Shown here piece after piece: positions 8,428-15,705 of a DNA stretch of 40,664 nt (position 1 is its first letter; every line of letters starts with the position of its first letter). Under the pieces are notes generated by a model. That model had not been told where the DNA came from, ran no database searches, and was given only the letters and a program-made list of their open reading frames with translations. Both the position numbers and the translations under genes were made by a program. The stretch lies in assembly GCA_944385395.1 (NCBI GenBank), contig CALWXA010000023.1:1-40664 (forward strand), read 5' to 3'. This stretch comes from an uncultured Oscillospiraceae bacterium (GTDB taxonomy: Bacteria > Bacillota > Clostridia > Oscillospirales > Oscillospiraceae).

Positions 8428-10017
8428 ATGACCAGGGAGCGGCGACAAAATTTCATCGGCGGGGCGGCCATTCTGGCCGGTGCTGTGGCGGTGACCAAGG
8501 TCATCGGGGCTCTTTACAAGATCCCTCTGGGGAACCTTCTGGACAAGGAGGGCATGGCCCATTTCTATGTGGCCTACAACATCTATAACCTGCTGGTGAT
8601 CCTCTCCACCGCCGGGCTGCCGCTGGCGCTTTCCCGGCTGGTGGCCCAGGCCCAGGCATTGGGTCAGGAAAACCAGAAGCGGCGGGTATTCCGGGTGGCA
8701 CTGGCGCTCTTTCTGGCTATGGGGCTTCTCTTCAGCGGCGCCATGCTGTTCTTCCCCGGACAGCTGGCGGAACTGCTGCAGGATCCCATGGCAGCTCCTG
8801 CCATCCTGGCACTGGCTCCCAGCGTGCTGTGCGTATGCTTGCTGTCAGCCATCCGCGGCTATACCCAGGGGCAGGGCAACATGAAGCCCACCGCTGTCAG
8901 TCAGATCATCGAATCCGCCAGCAAGCTGGTGGTAGGCCTGAGCCTGGCCTATGTGCTGCTGCGGCTGGGGTATGGAAGCCACATCGCCGCCGCAGGGGCC
9001 ATCGCCGGTGTATCGGCGGGGTCTGTGCTGAGTCTTCTGCTGCTGGGAAGTTATCTCTTCGTACGCCGGGGGAGCACCTCCGGTCGGGATGTGCCCCGCA
9101 GCCGCCGGCAGATCGCCGGGCGGCTGCTGCGCACCGGTATCCCCATCACCATCGGGGCCGGGACCATGAGCTGCATCACCCTGTTGGATCAGGTACTGGT
9201 GATGGGCACGCTGCAGCATCAGCTGGGACTGTCGGCAGAAGGTGCCACCGCCCTGTACGGCGAGTACACCTTCGGCATGACCCTGTTCAACCTGCCTTCG
9301 TCCTTTATCTATCCGGTGACGGTGAGTCTGATCCCTGCCATCAGTGCCGCTCTGGCTCGGCGGGACACCGCCGGGGCCGGCAGAAGCACCCAGACGGCCT
9401 TTCGCATCACGGCGCTGCTGGCCTTTCCCGCCGGTGTGGGACTATCCGTGCTGGCCGGGCCTATTCTGCAGCTTCTCTATCCCGCCGTGCCGGAAACGGC
9501 GGCGGCTGCGGCCTATCATCTGTCGGTACTGGGCATTGCCTGCATTTTCGTGTGTCTGTCCATCCTTACCGGCGGCGTGCTGCAGGCCTACGGCAAAGAG
9601 TACATCCCTGTCTTTTCCCTGCTGTGCGGCGGTCTTTTGAAGATCATAGCCAACTATGCCCTGGTAGCCAATCCCGACATTGGCATCAAGGGAGCACCCA
9701 TCGGTACCCTTTGCTGCTATGTGCTCATCACCCTCATCAATCTCATTGCCATCCACCGCTGTCTGGAACGGAAGCCGGATTACTTTGCGGCCTTCTTCCG
9801 TCCGGCGCTGGTGACGGCCATGATGGCCATTGTGGCACGGGGCGGATATCTGCTCTCTCAGAGGCTGGCGCCCGGAAGCCGTCTGGCGGTGGTGCCGGTG
9901 ATCGCTGTGGCTGCCCTGATCTATTGCGCTGCGGCAGTGGTGTTGGGCGCCGTGCGGCGGGAGGATCTGCTGGCTCTGCCTAAGGGAGAAAAAATTGCCA
10001 ATTTTTTGCAGATTTGA
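8428..10017 (+). CDS. SpoVB/YabM-type lipid-linked oligosaccharide flippase
   Basis: A 529-residue integral membrane protein of the MOP exporter superfamily, with about 14 hydrophobic segments and an N-terminal pattern (start of segment 1 at residues 10-30, then KIPLGNLL) typical of Firmicutes SpoVB/YabM/YtgP proteins. These move undecaprenyl-linked cell-wall or spore-cortex precursors across the membrane. In Bacillus yabM sits directly before yabN (MazG), the same order as here, so YabM is the likeliest counterpart. The ATG at 8428 follows GGAAAGGGG; a TTG at 8401 in the same frame is less likely. Which precursor it carries cannot be read from the sequence. Confidence 0.85.
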   Translation: MTRERRQNFIGGAAILAGAVAVTKVIGALYKIPLGNLLDKEGMAHFYVAYNIYNLLVILSTAGLPLALSRLVAQAQALGQENQKRRVFRVALALFLAMGLLFSGAMLFFPGQLAELLQDPMAAPAILALAPSVLCVCLLSAIRGYTQGQGNMKPTAVSQIIESASKLVVGLSLAYVLLRLGYGSHIAAAGAIAGVSAGSVLSLLLLGSYLFVRRGSTSGRDVPRSRRQIAGRLLRTGIPITIGAGTMSCITLLDQVLVMGTLQHQLGLSAEGATALYGEYTFGMTLFNLPSSFIYPVTVSLIPAISAALARRDTAGAGRSTQTAFRITALLAFPAGVGLSVLAGPILQLLYPAVPETAAAAAYHLSVLGIACIFVCLSILTGGVLQAYGKEYIPVFSLLCGGLLKIIANYALVANPDIGIKGAPIGTLCCYVLITLINLIAIHRCLERKPDYFAAFFRPALVTAMMAIVARGGYLLSQRLAPGSRLAVVPVIAVAALIYCAAAVVLGAVRREDLLALPKGEKIANFLQI

Positions 10018-10066
10018 CGGGAATATTGGCTCAATTCAGAAAAACCCTTGCATTGGAAGTGTAAAT

Positions 10067-10855
10067 ATGGTAAATTTTGATTTGAAATCGCATTATGATT
10101 ATCAGGATCTGCTGCAGATCATCCATCTGCTGCGCTCACCCGGAGGATGTCCCTGGGATCAGGAGCAGGATCATCATTCCATCCGCCGGGGGTTCCTGGA
10201 GGAGACCTACGAGGCGGTGGAGGCCATTGACCGGGAAGACACGGCGCTGCTGCGGGAAGAACTGGGCGATGTGCTGATGCAGGTGATCTTTCACGCCGAC
10301 ATCGAGTCCGATGCCGGGCGGTTCACTATGGATGATGTGGTGGATCAGGTGGCCAAAAAGCTGATCTTCCGGCATCCTCACGTCTTTGGCAGCACCCAGG
10401 TGTCCGGCACCGATCAGGTGCTGGTGAACTGGGACAAGCTGAAGCGGCAGGAAAAGGGACAGGCCACTGTGACCCAGACCCTGGACAGTGTGGCCCGGAC
10501 GCTGCCCCAGCTGTGGCGGGCGGAGAAGATCCAGTCCAAGGCCGCCAAGGCCGGATTTGACTGGCCGGATATTGCGTCGGCGCTGGACAAGCTGGAGGAA
10601 GAAACAGCGGAGCTGCGCCAAGCCGTGGAGACCGGAGACGGCGTAGAAGAAGAACTGGGGGATGTGCTGTTTGCCGCTGTAAAGGTGGCACGGTTTTCCG
10701 GCATCGATCCGGAGACGGCCCTCAGCGGTACCTGCGAAAAATTCATCCGGCGGTTCCAGGCCGTGGAGGATGCCCTTCTGGCCCAGGGCCGCACCATGGA
10801 GGATGCGTCCCTGGCAGAGCTCACAGAGCTGTGGGACCAAGCAAAGCGTTCTTAA
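10067..10855 (+). CDS. mazG: nucleoside triphosphate pyrophosphohydrolase MazG
   Basis: MazG hydrolyses (d)NTPs to the monophosphate and pyrophosphate, cleaning abnormal nucleotides. The 262-residue protein has two tandem MazG domains: the first with the metal-binding EExxE at 45-49 and REELGDV at 63-69, the second with LEEETAELRQ and EEELGDVLF. It lacks the N-terminal tetrapyrrole methylase domain found fused in Bacillus YabN. The ATG at 10067 has GGAAG 8 bases upstream. An in-frame TTG at 9995 would overlap the flippase gene and adds a Cys-rich tail unlike the family, so it was rejected. Confidence 0.92.
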   Translation: MVNFDLKSHYDYQDLLQIIHLLRSPGGCPWDQEQDHHSIRRGFLEETYEAVEAIDREDTALLREELGDVLMQVIFHADIESDAGRFTMDDVVDQVAKKLIFRHPHVFGSTQVSGTDQVLVNWDKLKRQEKGQATVTQTLDSVARTLPQLWRAEKIQSKAAKAGFDWPDIASALDKLEEETAELRQAVETGDGVEEELGDVLFAAVKVARFSGIDPETALSGTCEKFIRRFQAVEDALLAQGRTMEDASLAELTELWDQAKRS

Positions 10856-10868
10856 GGCGAAAAAATTC

Positions 10869-10907
10869 GTTTTGGGATACATGCCGCTTTGGCGGCACGA
10901 ACGAAAG
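10869..10907 (+). promoter_or_regulatory. nested inverted repeat in the HU leader
   Basis: The 73-base gap before HU holds an inner hairpin TGCCGC-TTTG-GCGGCA, flanked by outer complementary TTCGTT and AACGAA. It lies about 20 bases before the HU start codon. It could be an mRNA leader structure or weak attenuator; no clear promoter was found. Confidence 0.4.
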
Positions 10908-10928
10908 ATTTTTTAGGAGGAACCATTC

Positions 10929-11204
10929 ATGAACAAGGCTGAACTCATTGCTGCCGTGGCTGAAAAGACCGGCATGTCCAAGAAGGACACCGAGGCTGTC
11001 ATCGCCACCACCCTGAACACCATCACCGCCGCCCTGGCTGAGGACGACAAGGTCCAGCTGGTGGGCTTCGGCTCTTTTGAAGTGAAGAAGAGAGCTGCCC
11101 GTACCGGCCTGAACCCCAAGACCAAGGAGAGCATCGCCATTCCCGCCTCCAAGGCCCCCGTTTTCAAGGCCGGCAAGGCTCTGAAGGACGCTGTGGCGGA
11201 GTAA
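10929..11204 (+). CDS. hup: DNA-binding protein HU
   Basis: A 91-residue histone-like protein of the HU/IHF family that bends and compacts DNA as a dimer. The family signature is at about 46-60 ([15 protein letters not shown]), followed by the DNA-clasping arm with NPKTKE. AGGAGG precedes the ATG by 7 bases. It sits between mazG and the S4 gene, an order seen in Clostridia but not in Bacillus, and is closed by its own strong terminator, so it is probably expressed far more than its neighbours. Confidence 0.96.
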   Translation: MNKAELIAAVAEKTGMSKKDTEAVIATTLNTITAALAEDDKVQLVGFGSFEVKKRAARTGLNPKTKESIAIPASKAPVFKAGKALKDAVAE

Positions 11205-11216
11205 CAATCCCCCTTT

Positions 11217-11251
11217 GCCGGTGTGACAGGAAACGTCACACCGGCTTTTTT
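11217..11251 (+). terminator. intrinsic terminator after HU
   Basis: Perfect 11-base stem GCCGGTGTGAC / GTCACACCGGC with the loop AGGAAAC, followed by six T. It ends 21 bases before the S4 gene start, so that gene depends on read-through or its own promoter. Confidence 0.9.
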
Positions 11252-11272
11252 CTGCGAAAGGAGCCGCGTCTT

Positions 11273-11530
11273 ATGCGACTGGACAAATATCTGAAGGTCT
11301 CCCGGCTCATCAAGCGCCGGACCGTGGCCAACGAGGCCTGCGACAACCAGCGGGTCACCGTCAATGGCCGGGTGCAGCGGGCCTCCTATGAGGTCAAGCC
11401 CGGGGACCGCATCACCGTGCGGTTCGGTGAGCGCACCGTGGCGGTGGAGGTCCTCAGCGTACAGGACAACGTGGGCAAGGCCGACGCTGCCGCCCTGTAC
11501 CGGGAGCTGCCGCCGGACGAACAGGGATAA
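11273..11530 (+). CDS. rqcP: S4-domain RNA-binding protein RqcP/YabO
   Basis: The 85-residue protein is a single S4 RNA-binding domain (MRLDKYLKVSRLIKRR at 1-16, then VTVNG and PGD). It matches Bacillus YabO, now called RqcP, which binds stalled 50S subunits and works with RqcH in adding alanine tails to stuck peptides. It is also related to HslR/Hsp15. The position after mazG and before yabP supports YabO. AAAGGAG lies upstream of the start. No rqcH is in the window. Confidence 0.9.
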   Translation: MRLDKYLKVSRLIKRRTVANEACDNQRVTVNGRVQRASYEVKPGDRITVRFGERTVAVEVLSVQDNVGKADAAALYRELPPDEQG

Positions 11531-11536
11531 ATCGCC

Positions 11537-11585
11537 AAGCCCTCTCATACACATACAGTGATACTGCTTGTGTATGGGAGGGCTT
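11537..11585 (+). promoter_or_regulatory. large hairpin covering the yabP ribosome binding site
   Basis: Arms 11537-11553 and 11569-11585 form a 17-base stem with one G-U type mismatch; the loop contains a further CAGT/ACTG pairing. The 3' arm contains GGGAGGG (11576-11582), the only ribosome binding site for yabP (ATG at 11591). Only four T follow, so it may also be a weak terminator for rqcP. The sequence CATACA occurs twice here; one copy, at 11552-11559, fits the sigma-E -10 pattern CATACAnT, but the matching -35 is weak. Confidence 0.55.
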
Positions 11586-11590
11586 TTACC

Positions 11591-11878
11591 ATGGTATATG
11601 AACTCAACAACTCCGGCTCCGGCCGGGAGCACCGGCTGGAACTCACGGGCCGGCACCGGCTCACCGTGTCCGGCGTGGAAGATGTGGAACGGTTCGATGA
11701 AAACTGTATCGTCATGGCCACCTGCGCCGGGACCCTGATCGTCACCGGTGAGGAGCTGCACATCGGGAAGCTGACATTGGACGGCGGGGAGCTCCACGTA
11801 GACGGCCGCATCGACGCCATGTCCTATGAGGAGGCGCCGGCACCCCGGGGGTCCCTGCTGCAGCGGCTGTTTGGGTGA
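11591..11878 (+). CDS. yabP: sporulation protein YabP
   Basis: A 95-residue YabP/YqfC family protein. In Bacillus, yabP is made in the mother cell under sigma-E next to yabQ. It shows the family pattern: an N-terminal HRLELTGRHRLTVSGV segment, DENCIVMATCAGTLIVTGEEL in the middle, and a closing LHVDGRIDAMSYEE. Biochemical role is unknown. The ATG at 11591 matches the family start; an upstream in-frame TTG at 11558 would lie inside the leader hairpin. The stop overlaps the yabQ start (TGATG). Confidence 0.9.
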   Translation: MVYELNNSGSGREHRLELTGRHRLTVSGVEDVERFDENCIVMATCAGTLIVTGEELHIGKLTLDGGELHVDGRIDAMSYEEAPAPRGSLLQRLFG

Positions 11879-12654
11879 TGGAAAATTATGTGTCCGCCCA
11901 GCTGCTGTCCTTTCTGCAGTCCATCCTGCTGGGCCTGCTATGTGGAATGCTGTACCACCTGCTGCGGACGCTGCGGACCATGAAGCTCCGGGCCGCCTGG
12001 CTGATGCACACCCTGGACGGCATATACGCCGTGCTGTTTCTGCTGGCACTCTTCCTGCTGGCGCTGCAGCAGGGGGATGGAGAACTGCGGCTGTACATGC
12101 TGCTGGGCGTAGCGCTGGGGCTGGCCAGCTATTTTTTATTCCTCAGCACCATCCTGGCACCCATCTGGAGCTTCTGGATCGACACCGTGCTGTATTGCTT
12201 CGGTCTGCTCTGGCGGCCTGCCGCAGCCATCCTGCGCTGGGGAAAATTTTTCGGTAACACGGTAAAAAAAGTCTTTTATTTTTGGTATAAATACGCTACA
12301 ATAGATAAATACAAGTGGGATTATCTCCCGTTGGCTGGAAAAACAGGGAAAAGGAGGAGAGCCGCCGCTGTGAAACAGAAGAAAACCAAGAAAAAACGGG
12401 GCGGAATCATGCTGTTGGTGGTCGTACTGCTGATGGGCATGGTGGGTTTTGAGCTGCTGCATGTATATGACCAGATCTCCTCTGCCCAGGCACAGCAGCA
12501 GGCTCTGGCTGCCCAGAAAGAAGAGACCCAGAAAGCCAATGAGGAACTGCAGGAGGACCTGGGCCGGGCGGATGATCCGGAATTCCTGAAAGAGCTGGCC
12601 CGGAAGGAACTGGGTATGGCCGAGCAGGGCGAGATCATCTTTCGCTGCGACTAA
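11878..12654 (+). CDS. YabQ-DivIC fused reading frame
   Basis: One uninterrupted 258-residue frame covers two genes that are separate in Bacillus. Residues 1 to about 150 are a YabQ-like membrane domain with four to five hydrophobic segments; YabQ is needed for spore cortex formation. After a basic linker (KQKKTKKKR) comes a DivIC/FtsB-type part: one membrane segment (about 178-195), a coiled coil rich in Gln, Glu and Ala, and the closing ELARKELGMAEQGEIIF pattern of DivIC, which acts with FtsL in septum assembly. An internal AAGGAGGAGA and GTG at 12370 lie in the same frame, so DivIC could also be made alone (94 residues). The start may be this ATG or the GTG just before it; both overlap the yabP stop. 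Confidence 0.85.
   Translation: MENYVSAQLLSFLQSILLGLLCGMLYHLLRTLRTMKLRAAWLMHTLDGIYAVLFLLALFLLALQQGDGELRLYMLLGVALGLASYFLFLSTILAPIWSFWIDTVLYCFGLLWRPAAAILRWGKFFGNTVKKVFYFWYKYATIDKYKWDYLPLAGKTGKRRRAAAVKQKKTKKKRGGIMLLVVVLLMGMVGFELLHVYDQISSAQAQQQALAAQKEETQKANEELQEDLGRADDPEFLKELARKELGMAEQGEIIFRCD
12351..12372 (+). promoter_or_regulatory. divIC: internal ribosome binding site and GTG start for DivIC
   Basis: AAGGAGGAGA (12351-12360) is followed 9 bases later by GTG at 12370, in frame with the upstream YabQ. Starting here gives a normal 94-residue DivIC with a basic N-terminus and a single membrane segment. A TACAAT at 12297-12302 might be a -10 box for a separate transcript, but its -35 is poor. Confidence 0.6.
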
Positions 12655-12696
12655 CAGATAGTCCCCAGATTGGGAAGGGAGAACAAACGGAAACAT

Positions 12697-13137
12697 ATGG
12701 AATTGGCGGTTGGGAGCATTGTAAGCGGTAAAGTGACCACCATCACCAAATTCGGCGCCTTTGTCAGCCTGCCGGGCGGCAAATCCGGCTTGGTGCACAT
12801 TTCAGAGGTGGCTGCCGCTTTTGTCAGCGATGTCCACGATTTTCTTACAGAGGGCCAGGAGGTACAGGTGAAAATCCTGTCCATCACGCCGGATGGGAAG
12901 ATCAATCTCTCCATCAAGCAAACCCAGCCCCGTCCCCAACGGACGGAGCATCGTCCCCCCTATGACCGCAGTGCCCCGGTCCGGCCGACAGCACACCGCA
13001 CGCCGGCACCTCCCGTCTCTGCCCCGCCGGCAGAGCCCTCTTTCGAGGACAAGCTCAAGCAGTTCCTGTCTCTGTCGGACAGCAAGATGTCTGAGCTCAA
13101 CCGCAACCGGGATGGAAAACGGCACAAAAGAAGATAA
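12697..13137 (+). CDS. S1 RNA-binding domain protein, YabR-like
   Basis: The 146-residue protein starts with one S1 RNA-binding domain (GSIVSGKVTTITKFGAFV at about 6-23, SGLVHISE near 32-39, DGKINLSIK near 66-74), followed by a Pro- and Arg-rich disordered linker and a basic C-terminus (KRHKRR). It matches Bacillus YabR, found right after divIC. Such proteins bind RNA or ribosomes; the exact role is unknown. The ATG at 12697 fits the family start although its best Shine-Dalgarno (GGGAAGGGAG) is rather far away; a TTG at 12672 is less likely. Confidence 0.88.
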   Translation: MELAVGSIVSGKVTTITKFGAFVSLPGGKSGLVHISEVAAAFVSDVHDFLTEGQEVQVKILSITPDGKINLSIKQTQPRPQRTEHRPPYDRSAPVRPTAHRTPAPPVSAPPAEPSFEDKLKQFLSLSDSKMSELNRNRDGKRHKRR

Positions 13138-13138
13138 C

Positions 13139-13175
13139 AAAAAGCACCGGAAGGATATCCTTCCGGTGCTTTTTT
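13139..13175. terminator. bidirectional intrinsic terminator
   Basis: Perfect palindrome with 18-base arms, A-rich on the left and T-rich on the right, between the convergent YabR gene and the Cys-tail membrane protein gene. It can serve both strands. Confidence 0.9.
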
Positions 13176-13186
13176 ATGGTGGCATA

Positions 13187-14260
13187 TCAGATTGACTCTT
13201 TCCGGAGTTTATCCGTCAGGGATTTGCTCAGATTCACGGCGCCATAGAGGTTCTTGGCGCTGCAGCCCGCCCGGCCGCCGCCGGCACAGGCGCAGGCACA
13301 GGCACAAGCACAGCTGGAGGCGCAGGCGCAGTGCCCGCCGCCGCCAAAGCCACCGCCGCCGAAACCGCCACGGCCGCCGCCAAAGCCGCCGCCGGAGGTC
13401 TTGGGCTTGGTCTTGGTGCCGGTGCTGCCGGGCCGGGGTCTGCCGTCCCGTCCTGCGGGGTACCAGAGGCCATGGTAAAAGACATAATGGGTACCGAAGC
13501 CGCCACGGTAGCTCCGGGCCGCCCGGGAAAAGACCGTGATGAAGATCACCAGCATCACCACAAAGACCACCAGGGTCATCTGACTGATGATCCGGCCGGA
13601 ATAATCCGGCTCATATTCCACCACCGGCATGTTGTCCTTGCTGTTTTCCCACAGAAGCTCCGTGGGCCAGTCCTCATAGCGCATCACCAGATCCAGCTTG
13701 GCACCATAGGTCAGGTCATATCCCGTCCACTGCACCACATTGCCGTTCTGAGTTTCCTCAAAAGTAGGGGGAACTACCAGGGTATTGGTCCCTGCAACGC
13801 CCTGAGGATGGGTCCAGGTGACGGTCATGGACTCAATGAGGGCTTCATCGAACCAGCCGGTGGCATAGTCATACTCCACAGCGCTGCCGTCCAGGGTATA
13901 CATATACTCCTGGGTCCAGCGGTAGGAAAACTCGATGATCTCCCCATCGTCATAGCCACGGTCGAAGTAGACGTACATATAGCTGTTGTCAAAATCCAGG
14001 CTGGCGATGTTATCCGTCAGCGCCTTCACATCCCGGATACTGCCGTTGGGAATGCCGATTTTCACCCATTCCACCGGGCCTTCTGCCAGCACCTCCCAGC
14101 GCAGGTGGACCGTCATGTCCAGACTGCCGTCCTCCGTATTGGGCGCTATGGTAATGTCATAATTGCGGATATAGTCCAGGTCCCCGGCATAAGCCGTGGG
14201 CACCGCTGCCAGCACCCACACCAGGCAGGCGGCCAGCAGCACCATCATTCTCTTTCTCAT
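13187..14260 (-). CDS. membrane protein with DUF2207-like ectodomain and cytoplasmic Cys-Ala repeat tail
   Basis: A 357-residue protein. It has a signal peptide (1-25, ending PTAYA), an extracytoplasmic domain of about 200 residues whose start (YDITIAPNTEDGSLDMTV) recalls DUF2207, one membrane helix (about 226-244) followed by Arg-rich RAARSYR, then a Gly-rich region (289-309) and a tail HCACASSCACACACACAGG at 310-328. By the positive-inside rule the tail is in the cytoplasm. The mature protein has eight Cys (311, 313, 317, 319, 321, 323, 325, 333), all in this tail. Its start overlaps the stop of the radical SAM gene (ATGA), so it may be the substrate of that enzyme. A metal-binding tail is the alternative. 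Family naming is tentative. Confidence 0.8.
   Translation of the reverse strand: MRKRMMVLLAACLVWVLAAVPTAYAGDLDYIRNYDITIAPNTEDGSLDMTVHLRWEVLAEGPVEWVKIGIPNGSIRDVKALTDNIASLDFDNSYMYVYFDRGYDDGEIIEFSYRWTQEYMYTLDGSAVEYDYATGWFDEALIESMTVTWTHPQGVAGTNTLVVPPTFEETQNGNVVQWTGYDLTYGAKLDLVMRYEDWPTELLWENSKDNMPVVEYEPDYSGRIISQMTLVVFVVMLVIFITVFSRAARSYRGGFGTHYVFYHGLWYPAGRDGRPRPGSTGTKTKPKTSGGGFGGGRGGFGGGGFGGGGHCACASSCACACACACAGGGRAGCSAKNLYGAVNLSKSLTDKLRKESI
13262..13333 (-). repeat. Cys-Ala dipeptide repeat coding segment
   Basis: Codes for residues 310-333 of the membrane protein. The alternating Cys/Ala pattern uses both TGT and TGC and both GCC and GCT, so the codons vary while the peptide pattern is kept. That argues for selection on the protein rather than simple DNA slippage. 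Confidence 0.7.
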
Positions 14261-15645
14261 GCCTCACCCTCCTGATTGCCGGTATGCAGCTGACAGATAT
14301 GCTCCATGGCAGCGCTCTTTTGCCGGATGTCACGGCAGGTAGGACTATCCCAGATGGTCTGCCAGTCGTCGGTGAGGATATGGCCCAGCTGCACGCCGCC
14401 CAGCCAGCTCTGGCAGGGTACCACCGTGCCGTCGGGGGTGATGGCCATATTGGAAAGGCAGGCACCGCAGCTGGGGATCAGATGCAGGCCCATCTCACGC
14501 AGCTCAGGCTCTTCCAGCCAGCCGGGGCTGGTGAAGTCCAGCTCCATTCCCAGCTCACGGGCTGTGGACACCGCCTCCTGCAGCACCGCCAGCAGCTCAT
14601 CATGGCTCAGCCGGGTGGCCCGGCTCTCATCACCCAGAGCTTCACCGGAAGGGATCAGGCCGGAGCAGGTGGCGTACCGCACGCCCAGCTCATGGGCCAG
14701 GCGCAGCGTGGCGGCATAGTCACGGTTCAGGCTGCACAAAGGCGTATTCACCGACACGATGAGGCCGGCGGCCACGGCATTGCGGATGCCCTGCACGGTA
14801 TCGGCAAAACCCGGAGCGCCCACCAGCTGGTTATGTACCGCTTCATCGGCGGCATACAGGGTTACCTGAACGCTGTCCAGACTGGCCTCATACAGCTGGC
14901 GGCACAGATCCGGCGTCAGCAGCCGGCCATTGGTATTCAGCCGGGTGACGAACCACTGGGCCGCTTCCACCAGCTCAGGAAGATCAGGCCGCATGGTGGG
15001 CTCGCCGCCGGTAAAGGTGACCTGGGGAATATTGGCGCGGCGCAGACGGTCCAGCACCTTTTTCCACTCCTCCGTGGACAGCTCCGCCGTCTCGCCCATA
15101 GGCTGCCCGGCGGCGTAGCAATGCAGGCATTTCTGGTTGCAGTGCCAGGCTCCGTCCTTAGTCATGGCGCTGACCATCAGGTCCATCCGGTGGGGGGCCG
15201 ACATATAGGGGGCGTATTCCCCCAGATCCAGCACCGCCACATCCGCATCCGGCTCCTCACCCCGGGCAATGGCCACCAGTGCGGTGATCATGGTCTCCAG
15301 GTCCGCTGCCAGGCGCCGGGCCGAGGTGGCCGGATATACCTTGCGGGTAGCTTTCACCGCCTGGACGGCCATCTGCTGCCACTGTTCCGGGCCGATCTCG
15401 CTATGGCCGGAATACTGCTCCAGCTGGTCCATGAAGTTGGAGAGCAGAATGGCCCAGGACAGATTCAAAGGCACCAGCTGCGCCCCGTTGAGCAGCAGCA
15501 AAAAGGGCTCCTGAGGGCTGTCGGCACGGGGCGGGATCATGTGGATGCGCAGCACACCGGGGCCATGGGGGTCCAGGGTCACATGCCGCACACAGTTGAG
15601 ATGTTCGGCCCGGAAGCGCTGCTCCCGGGAGGTCAAAACGCGCAT
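14257..15645 (-). CDS. radical SAM protein with short SPASM/Twitch-like C-terminus
   Basis: A 462-residue radical SAM enzyme. The [4Fe-4S] motif is C169-NQK-C173-LH-C176, with TGGEP at 212-216 for SAM binding. The C-terminus has C393, C396, C411, C437 and C451 in a pattern like a reduced SPASM or Twitch domain that could hold one or more auxiliary clusters. The first 150 residues are an extra domain ending in a hydrophobic patch (FLLLLNGAQLVPLNL at 48-62) that might bind a peptide, as PqqD-like RRE domains do, but I cannot confirm this. AGGAGGTG lies 6 bases upstream. It is coupled by a 4-base overlap to the Cys-tail protein, the presumed target. Most SPASM proteins modify peptides; the reaction here is unknown. 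Confidence 0.88.
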   Translation of the reverse strand: MRVLTSREQRFRAEHLNCVRHVTLDPHGPGVLRIHMIPPRADSPQEPFLLLLNGAQLVPLNLSWAILLSNFMDQLEQYSGHSEIGPEQWQQMAVQAVKATRKVYPATSARRLAADLETMITALVAIARGEEPDADVAVLDLGEYAPYMSAPHRMDLMVSAMTKDGAWHCNQKCLHCYAAGQPMGETAELSTEEWKKVLDRLRRANIPQVTFTGGEPTMRPDLPELVEAAQWFVTRLNTNGRLLTPDLCRQLYEASLDSVQVTLYAADEAVHNQLVGAPGFADTVQGIRNAVAAGLIVSVNTPLCSLNRDYAATLRLAHELGVRYATCSGLIPSGEALGDESRATRLSHDELLAVLQEAVSTARELGMELDFTSPGWLEEPELREMGLHLIPSCGACLSNMAITPDGTVVPCQSWLGGVQLGHILTDDWQTIWDSPTCRDIRQKSAAMEHICQLHTGNQEGEA

Positions 15646-15676
15646 AAGCCACCTCCTGCAGGTGTGATTTTTCTAC

Positions 15677-15705
15677 AGTATAGCATCCCCAGGAGGCAAA
15701 TGCAA
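15677..15705 (-). promoter_or_regulatory. sigma-A promoter for the radical SAM operon
   Basis: On the minus strand TTGCAT (15700-15705), 17 bases, TATACT (15677-15682), about 32 bases ahead of the radical SAM start codon. No operator-like repeat overlaps it. Confidence 0.7.

Noticed and set aside
13191-14275. Plus-strand frame with Ala- and Gly-rich repeats opposite the Cys-tail protein
   Set aside because: Mirror of the Gly/Cys/Ala codons on the other strand; no start signals, while the minus strand has a signal peptide and coupled start.
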